A DNA stretch of 26,739 nucleotides from Nemertoderma westbladi. Taxonomy: Eukaryota; Xenacoelomorpha; Nemertodermatida; Nemertodermatidae. Of this stretch, positions 9,380 through 18,325 are shown piece by piece; position 1 is the stretch's first letter; each line of letters starts with the position of its first letter. A model generated the notes under the pieces. It ran no database searches. It was not told where the DNA came from and saw only the letters and a program-made list of their open reading frames with translations. Position numbers and translations under genes: made by a program. The DNA lies in assembly GCA_032718475.1 (NCBI GenBank), contig JAUCBJ010000645.1, positions 1-26,739 of the forward strand. Reading direction: 5' to 3'.

Positions 9380-9660
9380 TCAGACTGTCAGACGTTTGCT
9401 GAGACTGCAATTTGCAGAGTATTGCAGTATTGACACTGTCAGAGTCAGTAGACCTGGGGCTGTCAGGCTGGCTGGGCTGGCCCCTATCTCCTGGCCTATA
9501 ATTGCTGAACTATCAACAGATAAAGGCCTATCCCTGTATCCCGTACAGCTGTATCCCAAGTATCTCAGTATCTGAGTACTGCAGTACTGGAGTACAGGAG
9601 TATCGAGATATCGTATCACAGTATCCAGGTATCAGTATACTGGTATAGGTACCGGTAGGC
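9380..9660. repeat. Cryptic GTATC / CAGTACTG-rich repeat upstream of eIF3G
   Basis: Words GTATC, GTATCC, AGTACTG and GTACAG recur without a fixed period, most densely at 9535-9660. The segment covers the expected promoter and 5' untranslated region of the minus-strand eIF3G gene. No TATA box is convincing. It looks like an eroded simple repeat that may contain the promoter. Confidence 0.5.
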
Positions 9661-9688
9661 CTTTAAAGTTGAAGTTGAAGTTTTTATG

Positions 9689-9737
9689 GGTAAATCTTTT
9701 CGACCTACGCGTAGGCCTACGCGTAGCTACGCGTAGG
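9689..9737 (+). repeat. Left terminal inverted repeat
   Basis: 49 bp, identical in inverted orientation to 10694-10742. It contains three ACGCGT cores, at 9707, 9719 and 9729. Two more copies follow at 9741 and 9751, and another at 9796, outside the perfectly matching part. Confidence 0.9.
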
Positions 9738-10693
9738 CCTACGCGTAGCTACGCGTAGGCCTACCTACTACGTAGGTGCTACAGTACGTATAACTACGCG
9801 TACAGTAGGTGCTACCCATAACTATGCCTATACGTCCTTTATCATTAGTAGGCCTACGTATTCCAAGTGGTTCAGTACTAAAATAAGATAATACGGTATG
9901 TTCAATAAACAACCCACAACCTTCAAATGCTTTCAACAGTAATGCATCCTATACCTGTATACTCTACATAGAGGAATACGCTAAGTCTACATATTCTTCA
10001 CTTCATGCGTTGCGGGTGCTAAAATGTGTTACCGGTAATAATGTTTAGAGTTCAAAAATAGTTTACAAAGGAAATAGGCCGATGGTTCTTATCGATTCTC
10101 TATGCTTATAATTGCCTTTGTTCATGATAGGGCAAGGATATATTTAATATGTTAACCCCTTGACAAGGGAAGGGGGAGACTAAATTGTCTACCATGATTG
10201 GTTGCACTTCTTGTTATTTGACCAAACAATTGAATTATACAGTATGCAGTATTTATCAGCTTTCGCTTAACCACTTCAGCGGTAGATTGTTAGCTTACTA
10301 CTGTAGAATATTTAAATAATCCAATGGAAACAAAGATACTTGAATCATGAGACGTGAATTTTAAGTCTACTTTTTATTCATCCTGTGTTTGTATGTGAAA
10401 GAGCCGAATATTATTTATTACCAGTGCTGTATGTAGAGATATGAGTTTCCGATTCTGTTATTCCATTTGTCTGATAATCAGATACCTGACATATACCGAT
10501 ACTTGCCTAACAACTCAACCCTACCGGACCTGAAATGAAAAATCATTGTTATCAGGACTGCTACGCGTAGCACCTACGCGTAGTTCCAAAATAACTACGC
10601 GTAGTTTTAAAACACCTACGCGTAGTTGTTAAAAAGACAGTAAGTCTGGCCCTACCGGTAAATGACAGGAATGGAAGTTACAAACTACGCGTA

Positions 10694-10742
10694 CCTACGC
10701 GTAGCTACGCGTAGGCCTACGCGTAGGTCGAAAAGATTTACC
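10694..10742 (-). repeat. Right terminal inverted repeat
   Basis: 49 bp, the inverted partner of 9689-9737 with no mismatch. ACGCGT cores lie at 10697, 10707 and 10719. Subterminal copies lie inward at 10563, 10576, 10597, 10618 and 10687. Confidence 0.9.
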
Positions 10743-10828
10743 TGTTTTTTATTCCAAAACACTATCTGACTTTAGAAACAATAATAGAAACGAAACACTA
10801 ATAGAATCACATGGCAGTTATTTTTCGG

Positions 10829-10911
10829 TACCTATTTTTTTTATATTCTTTACCTATTTTTTTCAAATTAATTTTTTACCTATTTTACCGGTATTGTTCT
10901 TTTTACCTATT
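10829..10911. repeat. Four spaced TACCTATT words in a T-rich tract
   Basis: TACCTATT occurs at 10829, 10851, 10877 and 10904, spaced 22-27 bp and separated by T runs. It lies about 85 bp outside the right end of the inverted-repeat element, whose outer end TTTACCTGTTTTTTATT is similar in wording. It is a simple T-rich quasi-repeat of unknown origin. Confidence 0.5.
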
Positions 10912-11639
10912 AATATTTCGACATCCAGATTTGATTTTTAATATTTAAAAAATTATGATTACAATAATATGTTAAACTGATTTAAAAACTAAGTAACTAA
11001 AAACGTACATAGTTTACTTTAAAGGAAATTAAGTTTTCAATAAAAATACCTCATCAGAGTATTTAAATCAAATTACGTAAATTTTTTAGAAGGTAGGCCC
11101 TATTTATTAAGGGTGTCCGCTCATTAGGTCATTACATTTCTAGCTTACAATTTCTAACTTACGTGAATTTTTTATGATCACATAGTTATGTATAATTAAA
11201 TTATAAATAAAAATAGATTTTATGGATTTATTTATTTCTTTATTTACATTTATTATGAAAATTAGAGCCAGGGAGGAGGCAAGCGTGTCGAATTTAAACA
11301 ATTACTGTATAAGAAAATACAATGCAGCCATTGCAATGCTACGCCAATATGGAGGTCTTTGACCTTAATTATGATTTAAGGAACATTAAATCAAATTTCT
11401 AATAAATAATAATTTAAAAATATTCCATGGCCTGTTATCTTAACTAGTTGTTAGTGTAACAATAGGCCCTACAAGACACAGTCTGGGACACTACCACAAC
11501 ACTGCCTTGCAAATCTAATCGCTGTCCAGTCCATCCACAACATGTGTTGACTAATTATTGCACTATCCTGCAATATAATGTTTTGCAGTTTTGGTTCAGC
11601 CGTTTTGAAATTATATCAACTAATATAAAAGAAGCCCAT
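10912..11639. other. AT-rich intergenic stretch, no gene recognised
   Basis: Very AT-rich sequence, with all frames short and no recognisable domain, RNA gene or repeat longer than a few tens of bases. Confidence 0.55.
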
Positions 11640-12113
11640 GTGGGGAGACATGACGCCCGAGTGGGAGGGAGACTTGAAGCCTTCAATGCTGACGTCTACC
11701 TAGAGATACACCCACGTAGAGAACCATTACACCACAGCACTCCAACTAGTTGATTGTTACTTAAACAGACTAGACTAGAACCAGACCAGACCAGACTAGA
11801 AAATAGACATGTTGAACATGTAATTATTACACTTCTTATGCATTTTTGAACGAATTTATAAGAATGCGAGGTGGGGTTCAAGTCTCCCCCCCCCTAGGTC
11901 TCAAGTCTCCACCCATTGGGGGAGACTTGACGCTTTTTCGAAAATACGAATAATTGGTATAATTAAAAAAGTTTAAGAGTTGAAATTCTCAAACTCTCAC
12001 ATAATGATAGCAATCATAAATGTAATGTGAAAAAGTTAAAACGGCATTGAAAAATTAATTTATCTGTTCTTTAGAGCGATTATAACTTTTGGGGTTCAAA
12101 TCTCCCTCACTCA
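11640..12113. repeat. Cluster of GGGAGACTTGA motifs in both orientations
   Basis: The motif GGGAGACTTGA[AC]GC or its complement occurs at about 11643 (GGGGAGACATGACGCC), 11665, 11877, 11901, 11919 and 12094. The outer pair, GAGTGGGAGGGAGACTTGAAGCC at 11659-11681 and its imperfect inverted match at about 12090-12113, could be ends of a ~455-bp inverted-repeat element. No coding frame is convincing. Confidence 0.45.
11901..11930. repeat. Perfect 10-bp inverted repeat (hairpin)
   Basis: TCAAGTCTCC and GGAGACTTGA are exact inverted partners around a 10-base spacer, ACCCATTGGG. It is part of the motif cluster around it and would extrude as a stable hairpin. Confidence 0.8.
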
Positions 12114-12396
12114 CCCTATGGTAATTATTTAATGGGCTAGGATGTAAGCCGGCACACACGGGTCTAAACACGATTGTCCAGATTCTCAATTTTGCTAAGT
12201 TATAGAGACACACCTGGGTTCGGTGTCAATAATAAGTTTCGGTTCGACGTATCAGCGATATTATTAATCATAAGCTCAGCAATGCAAATAAAGCAAATAG
12301 ATCAAATCATAATATTTAATAATATGTATAATGTGAGTATTTATATTACAATCTATAATACGATTTTAATATTTATAATATTACAATGTAATAATT

Positions 12397-12418
12397 CCAG
12401 TCAATAAAGCTTGACTGG
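12397..12418. repeat. Perfect 8-bp inverted repeat (hairpin)
   Basis: CCAGTCAA and TTGACTGG flank TAAAGC. There is no T run behind it and it does not fit the histone 3' stem-loop, so a function is not apparent. Confidence 0.6.
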
Positions 12419-14229
12419 GTCTTACAATGACCATAGCTTAGCATTGAATACAAACTAAATATATGATGAAGGTGTCTGTTCACTAATTGCCGTTTATATA
12501 CGGAAAGCCCAAAGAGGCAACTTACGGCATCCAGCATCACCGTGTGGTTTAAAGAGGCACCTGCTACTACAGAACGAATGTGAGCACAATGACGCTAGGT
12601 GGCGTCTCAATTAACTAAATAAGGCCAGGGTGTAGCTTTTACTAGAAATTCATTATTAACCAGTAACACAGAATAAATCCATTCTTAAATTAATTAACTA
12701 AACAGAATGTGGGCTTTAAATCTAGATAATTCAAAATAAGTAAATTAAAACTGCAGAGAACAGCACCGCTTCCATTCATTTAACCCGGATGTTCGCACGT
12801 AATGAACATTAACAAGCTCGGATACAGAGAGCAGTAGTTGATAGTCTGGAATGTTGGAACGTTGCACTTCAATTTGATGTAAGTCCGCCGATCTATCCCA
12901 TAACCTTATACAGTATATTTAATAAGCGATGTCTCGTTGTCACTTTGGGTGGTGCCGAAGGGGCAAGAAGTAGAATGTAGATGTCACTTTAATAGGCACT
13001 TATAGCACTGTTAAGAGAAACTGAAGGCGATTGAAGAAAGTATGGTTGGTAATTAGTTCCTTCTTAATTAGTTCCAGCTCAGCCAGGGGAAGCAATGATC
13101 CCATTGTCGGCATAGTCGCGAAGGGGCTCAGCAATAGGATTCCAATATCGGAGCAACAGCAATGAGGTTTGTGATGTTGATGCCAGTGTGAAATGGGTTA
13201 GGTTACGTCCGAATGTAGATGACACCGAAATGCGTAACAGACAGGGACAGGTGAACGTGTACCTTCGTTTTGGAACCCTTCCATAAGAGTTTGGTCCGCA
13301 GAGCGGATTAGATCAGAGAAGATGAATAGGCTCTTCATTTAATTGTTCCTATTCTCGTCGTCTTGCAGGATAGAAAGCGGATCGATTGTGTGGAGAGCCA
13401 TCAAGTGGGAAAAGGGGGGCAGGTGAGTGTCACCCACCGACACGTACCGGGTTCCATTTCCCCATCAATCCCCTGCTGCAAGCCAAGAATTCTGCAACTA
13501 GGCCTACCAGCAGTAATTATAAACTATCGTGGCTGAATGCAGAATCTGGCGACCCGTTGAGACGGGGAATGGTCTGGAACCATAGTTGGTCAGCTATAGT
13601 CTTTGCATCAAAGACAGTTTGGACAATTGCATATACTCATTCATTTAACCACACAATTAATTCCACACAATTTAGTCTATTTAAATATGAATTATTGGTT
13701 CCCTTTTGATAATCGGTCTAAGTACTGTTCAAAAGACTTATCTAATACCTACCATGATATCACTAATTTATATTTATAAGAACAATGTTAGGCTGATCAA
13801 CTATAAACCACAATGTACATAGTGAGGTTTACAATTAAACAAACATTGTTTGTGTTTCCAAGGAGACGCGTAATTTTATTTCCTTTACTAATTTTGTTCC
13901 AAAATTAGTTCAGCGACATATTGGTAGATGTAGAAATTAGATCACTCGGCACTCACACTTATTTCACACTTATTTCACACTTAGTAACTACTGTAATAGT
14001 TATTTGATTGGTTATGACGATATTTAATTTGGTTGGTTTAAATTGGTTATTACTAATTTGTAATTTAATAAATTGATTATTAATCGATATTTTTGAAAAC
14101 GTTTCGCATATTTCTAAGCCCATAACGACACACAAATCCGCTTCCACGATTGAGTAATGTTGTTAGCAATTAGTCATTTAGCAATTAGTTCCCTTGCTAT
14201 TTCTAGTAAATAAAGGCGGCCGATTTTCG
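12419..14229. other. Intergenic stretch, no gene recognised
   Basis: Plus-strand frames, including 107 codons at 13386-13709, resemble nothing known. Minor features are a perfect hairpin at 13887-13909 (ACTAATTTTG, loop TTC, CAAAATTAGT), CACACTTATTT repeated around 13961-13984, and TAGCAATTAGT twice near 14163 and 14178. The right part should hold the 3' LTR of the adjacent BEL/Pao element. No matching copy is visible upstream of that element, so its LTR cannot be delimited. Confidence 0.5.
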
Positions 14230-14239
14230 ATTGAAATAG

Positions 14240-14620
14240 TGTACAGTACCTTGGGTTTGGGTTTAGCTCTCCAAATAGCTAAATCGACTAAACGAACTAG
14301 ATCGTCATTTCACATAAAAACTACAGTTATACGGCCTGTTTCCCAGTTGTTTCTAGGTTGGTCTTGATCCTCTAGCAGTACTATGTCACCAATAGATATA
14401 TTTTCCTTTTTTGAGAACCATTTAGTTCTAAGTTGGATCAAAGGTAAATAATATCTTTCAAGGTGTGTAGCGAATTGCCGAGATAGTAGCTGCATCATCT
14501 GCTATGTAAGTCTCAATAGTTCATCGCCATCCTGGTGTTTGGAAATGGGTAGCATGAGCAGGGGTTTTCTCAATATGAAATGCACTGGTGTAAGGGGTTC
14601 CAAGGCTTGTGGATCAGACA
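14240..14620 (-). pseudogene. BEL/Pao integrase C-terminal domain remnant
   Basis: The 62-codon open part at 14310-14498 reads HLERYYLPLIQLRTKW, then GDIVLLEDQDQPRNNWETGRI. This matches the BEL/Pao signature in which W..EYL..L..R.KW precedes a GD(I/V)VL..D....R..W..GR SH3-like domain. Just upstream another frame carries an SDPQALEPLTP-type stretch usual between the integrase core and C-terminus. A stop follows VVFM, and recognisable sequence fades by about 14240. It is broken by frameshifts on both sides. Confidence 0.7.
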
Positions 14621-14748
14621 AAATGGGGAGAAGAGGTCAATCGTTTAAGTATAGCTTGATATCTCCTCTAATAGAGTTTGAAGTTATTCGTCGGTTAAAT
14701 AAGCCTTGCATGGGATGATGTGATGGAATGCCACCTTAGTGCTACCTA

Positions 14749-15171
14749 TTAATCATTCCCAACTTCCACCCCACCAGGATGCATCAGCGGTGTTGAAGGT
14801 CCACATAGATGCTGATACTTTGAGGTGCTCGTCGAGTTGGTATTTGTTCCACAGTCGTTGATAAATTTAGAAATCTCGTTGTTGGAACCCACGAAGTTGG
14901 TACCCTGGTCAGATCTCATAGTCCGACTGGTTCCGAATGTGGCGATCAGTCTCCGAAGACAGATAATAAAGCTGTTCATTGACATATCATTGGCCATATC
15001 GAGGTAGACAGCTTGGAAAGTCATACAAAGAAAGATCACGGACCACCTCTTTACTACAGAACGAGCGCGTTTGACTTCAAAGGGTCCGAAGAGATCCACG
15101 CCGGTATGGGTAAATGGTGGGTGATAGTAATCAACTCTTTCTTTCGGGATCGCCGCTTCCATTTGTGTCAT
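14749..15171 (-). pseudogene. BEL/Pao integrase catalytic core, frameshifted before its Glu
   Basis: This 140-codon frame covers the RNase-H-fold core of integrase, which joins element cDNA to the host chromosome. The first catalytic Asp is in THTGVDLFGPF. The second is in MRSDQGTNFVGSNNE. The segment between them carries the usual aromatic and acidic positions (FQAVYLDMA). The third catalytic residue is not in this frame: its context, SWWGGSWE, appears one frame over at about 14750-14785 and is followed directly by a stop. The enzyme is therefore disrupted. Confidence 0.85.
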
Positions 15172-15547
15172 CAGTTTGCTATAAATCCTCTTTCAAGGTA
15201 TACAATTCCGTAGTATTTGGATATTTAAATAAATAGTAACGCGTCCGTATTTCACTCAATATGTGTTCTCTCCCAGCATGATATAGTCGGTAATTAACAT
15301 CCTTTATCAACTATATTTGGACTTCAGGATTGAATATTAATATTGGGAACATAGTGTCTCGAGAAATAGGAGCATTTGTAAGACGACCTCCTACACGAAT
15401 GAGTCCATTGATCATAATACTTGAGAATTTGTCTGACAATGATGTTAAAGTGTCAGCACTGAGTTGGTTGTATTTCTCAGGTCTCTGAAGTTTTTGTGAA
15501 AGTCTCAAAAGTTGTAAATTAGATTTATCAACTTCAAGGGGTGACAC
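15172..15547 (-). pseudogene. BEL/Pao integrase N-terminal region remnant
   Basis: The frame 15311-15547 includes GLIRVGGRLTNAPISRDTMF, the conserved GL(I/L)RVGGRL.NA motif that precedes the integrase zinc-binding domain in BEL/Pao. After a stop, LYHAGREHILSEIRTRYYL follows (about 15200-15300) and carries the HAG histidine context. The CxxC half of the zinc site is not seen, so a small deletion probably removed it. Confidence 0.75.
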
Positions 15548-15880
15548 ACCTACTACAGGTAAATTATTAGTACTGTATCAGTAGTGGAACAGTTGTTTTA
15601 TGATAGTTATAGCCCTACATAATTTATCCCATGATTTATAATGATTCATAGCGTGGGCTATCAGTAGGGATAGACTTACTTCAATATTGGGTAAGTCTGA
15701 TTGATATAAGTGGGGGATGTATTGTGGGGGCTTCAGTATGGGACTGAATACTCAAAGGGTTACAAAAGGGTTACACCTCGGGATGGTATGTCTGCTGTAT
15801 TTTGGGGTCCGGGGACATCTCTCCACTGTTCTATTTTGGTGCGATAGAGAATCATAGAGACTCGGTTTGTGATGTATACA

Positions 15881-16456
15881 CTAAAACCACAAACAGTGTT
15901 TGTTAAATACTCCAGCACTTATGGCTGCGTCTGTCCACAGAACAGTTCTTGAGATTTTATAATCTGTTTCTTCAAGAATGTTCTTGGCTATAATTGTTGC
16001 GAATAGGGCTGCTTTTAGTTTGGCCCTTGGGGCTGGTAGATCTTTACTTTTAATGAGGGATTTTGATGCAACAATAGATACACAAATATCTTGGGGGGTC
16101 GTATCCCTATAATATGCATTGATACCAAGACCCTTGTCGTTTGCATTACCAAATACATGTAATTGATATGTATGGGACAGCAGAGCATCGGGAAAATATG
16201 CTGGAGGTACCTGGATTTTTTGAATATCGGGTAAGGTATTTTCCCATTTCAAACACTGATCTAATAAATCACCTGAAAGGGGTTGGTCCCATGTAAGGTC
16301 TTGGTCCCACATGCTTTTGACTATGTACCTAGCTTCCACAATGACGGGACTTATAAAGCCTATGGGATCAAATAAAGTACTCAATATACTAGGGCAGATA
16401 CATTTAGTACGTACTCCCGGTGGAATAATCTGAACTTTAAAGAACATTTCATCCAA
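15881..16456 (-). pseudogene. BEL/Pao RT-RNase H connection and RNase H remnant
   Basis: A 191-codon frame contains STLFDPIGFISPVIVEARYI, the LS..FDPLGF..P motif found between RT and RNase H in BEL/Pao. RNase H-like sequence follows: LHVFGNANDKGLGINAYYRD, where an Asp expected in the FxDAS context reads as Asn, and APRAKLKAALFATIIAKNI. WTDAAISAG near the end matches the next acidic motif. The frame ends soon after, where the domain should go on. A catalytic change plus truncation means it is inactive. Confidence 0.8.
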
Positions 16457-16499
16457 TTGAGTATCCCATCTAAGGCCTAAAGTTTTCGTAGCTGGTAAA

Positions 16500-17290
16500 T
16501 CGTCCTTATTTAGATCTAAGTCTTGGCTGCCTCTCCCCTCCTCATGTATTCAGGTATTGATAGGAATTCTTTAGAATTACTGGCGAACTTTGTCAGTCTA
16601 AACCATCCTTTTTGAGGCAATCGACTGTCCCTTGAGCAATAGACAGGGCTTCTTTAATGGTAGGTTCGCTTTATGTTTTTGCTGTCTTCAGACTCATATA
16701 AATGCTGATTAACATCCGCCCTCCTGGATACAACGTAACAGGCGGTAGAAGGACTGGATATCAGCCCAAAGGCTAGTATAGTCATCCAATATAATATTCC
16801 TTCGGGGTTTTAGTGAAGTCTCCATCATGCCACCAGAGGAACTGTAGGCTATCCTGGTCTTCAGGAATAACCTTAACCCGTAAGAACATTCCTTCAATGT
16901 CTGACGCATAAGCTACATTATATTGTCGCAATCTAATTAATATCCCAGGCAATATAGGCCCAGGCAAACAAATTAGGGCCAGCCATCAGCTGAGAGTTCA
17001 ATGATTGACCTTTGTATAAATCAGATCCATCAAATACTACTCTTACCTTGCCGGGTTTGTCGGGCCAGTTTACAAAATGATGGGTTATGTAATAAGTGCG
17101 ATCAGTATGGGGAATATTAGGCGGCCCTTATGTAGCGCATCCTTCACTAATAGTCTTTAACATCTGTTCATTGTACATCCTGTGGGCGTTAGGGTTGCAG
17201 CTCAGGCATCTCTTTAGTTGGCCAAGACGTTTTTCTGCTAAGACGCAATTATTTAACAACTTTACTGATTTAGAACGCCAAAGTTAATGC
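16500..17290 (-). pseudogene. BEL/Pao reverse transcriptase remnant, YVDD lost
   Basis: Reading right to left, the sequence gives RLGQLKRCLSCN, then [20 protein letters not shown] and [16 protein letters not shown] (about 16995-17100). This matches the BEL/Pao RT start Y.I.HH.V..P.K.GK.RVVFD.S....SLN. ASDIEGMFLRVKVIPED follows at about 16860-16920 and holds the first catalytic Asp of RT. After FLWW the expected YVDD box is missing. The reading goes from about 16700 straight into DSRLPQKGWFRLTKFASNS, which normally lies beyond it. Several stops interrupt the domain. Confidence 0.8.
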
Positions 17291-17303
17291 TGTTTCATAT
17301 CTA

Positions 17304-17322
17304 CCCCCCCCCCCCCCCCCCC
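17304..17322. repeat. Poly(C) run of 19
   Basis: An uninterrupted C19 tract inside the dead BEL/Pao element. It is a typical homopolymer that could be length-variable or mis-assembled. Confidence 0.9.
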
Positions 17323-17789
17323 TTTTCTACCCAATTGGAAATCTTTTCAGTTAGAGTTGCATCTGCTAATGCCTTGCGCAAAGATATATCCCTTTCTTCT
17401 TCCGCAGCAGAATATATATTAGGTGTCTAAGTCATATTCATTAACAAGCAGCGAGTGTATTCTCCATATTCCAGCATAGTGGTAGAATCGTCCGTGTTAA
17501 GTCTGGACATTGGTAGGTCACTGGATTCATCACTGTGGAGTTCCTGATTATTGGTCGAAATTTTTGAAAATTTGCAGTCAAAATCGGTTAATCCTCCCTC
17601 CGGTTAATTCCACTGCTTCCACAATTTTACTGAGTTTAGAGAATGAATATAGTTATTCGATATTTCCTCGTCAATAAGTCTCTCATTTAATGTCTTTAAT
17701 GAGGGGCCAGTGCAGTACCAACCAATCCTGGTTCTACTAGCATATGTTGTTAGAGGCAGAGGCGAACTTGGCAATTTTCCAAAATTTCC

Positions 17790-18325
17790 AAGACCTAACT
17801 TAACAGCTGAACTCTAAGTCGATCGAGTTCGTATTGAGGGGTATTGTTTCGTTTCACAAAGTCATCTTTATCCCAATCATATACAGGGGCTTGACTATCT
17901 GTAAAGTTCTTAATCGCAACCACTTTAATGTTATTTAATTTACATATTTCATTTATATCCCCAGGGTCAGATAAAGAAATCTTGTAATAACGAGTTTGTA
18001 TAACTGGTTATTTAAATTACATATTTCATTTATATCACCAGGGTCAGATAAAGAAATCTTGTAATAAGGAGTTTGTATAACTGATTGCCAGATTTGCATT
18101 ACTCCAGATATGTTCAATTTCATTTGACAAGGCTAATGGGCAGCCTTGTCGAATAGTTCTTCCGCAAGGTCTTGGTCGATGAAGGATCCAGAACTTCCTG
18201 TATCCATTAGGGCATTGACTATGATGATACTATTGTTATAATATAGCCGAACATGTGAAACAGGGAATACATCAATCAATTTTGAGTTAGAGGTCTTCAT
18301 AGATGTATGACAGTAGTACGGCAGA
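17790..18325 (-). pseudogene. BEL/Pao aspartic protease remnant
   Basis: The minus-strand frame from about 18325 reads HVRLYYNNSIIIVNALMDTG, then SSGSFIDQDLAEEL, with DTGS at about 18190-18200. This is the active-site motif of the retropepsin-type protease fused to BEL/Pao pol, which cuts the polyprotein. A frameshift at about 18140 leads to a stop at 18133-18135. The downstream part (YYKISLSDPGDINEIC, then KVVAIKNFTDSQAPVYDW) continues in another frame and is split by the 77-bp duplication at 17930-18083. Confidence 0.75.
17930..18083. repeat. 77-bp tandem duplication, two copies
   Basis: Copy 1 is 17930-18006 and copy 2 is 18007-18083, with about three mismatches. Because 77 is not a multiple of three, it shifts the frame of the protease-proximal pol region. 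It duplicates codons for YYKISLSDPGDINEIC. Confidence 0.9.

Larger units (their letters stand above)
9689..10742. mobile_element. Non-autonomous DNA-transposon-like element, perfect 49-bp TIRs
   Basis: The first 49 bases (9689-9737) are the exact reverse complement of the last 49 (10694-10742). The outermost bases are GGTAAATCTTTTCGAC and the rest is stacked CTACGCGTAG palindromes. The 1,054-bp element has an AT-rich core with no transposase-like frame, so it would need a transposase from elsewhere. Flanks carry GTTTTTAT on the left (9680-9687) and GTTTTTTAT on the right (10744-10752), a possible 8-bp target duplication differing by one T. A duplication of that size would suit hAT-like superfamilies, but the termini are not diagnostic. 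ACGCGT also recurs inside both ends as subterminal repeats. Confidence 0.75.
14230..18325 (-). mobile_element. Decayed BEL/Pao LTR retrotransposon, internal region
   Basis: On the minus strand, from right to left, recognisable pol pieces occur in BEL/Pao order: aspartic protease (DTGS), reverse transcriptase, RNase H, integrase with zinc-binding remnant, D,D core and C-terminal domain. They are split by stops, frameshifts and deletions into at least seven segments, so this is a dead, old copy. No gag zinc knuckle is seen upstream of the protease, and no pair of LTRs could be found in the window. It lies in AT-rich DNA and encodes nothing functional. Confidence 0.85.

Noticed and set aside
12397-12418. 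Histone mRNA 3' stem-loop
   Set aside because: The stem, loop and flanks do not match the histone consensus and no histone gene is near.
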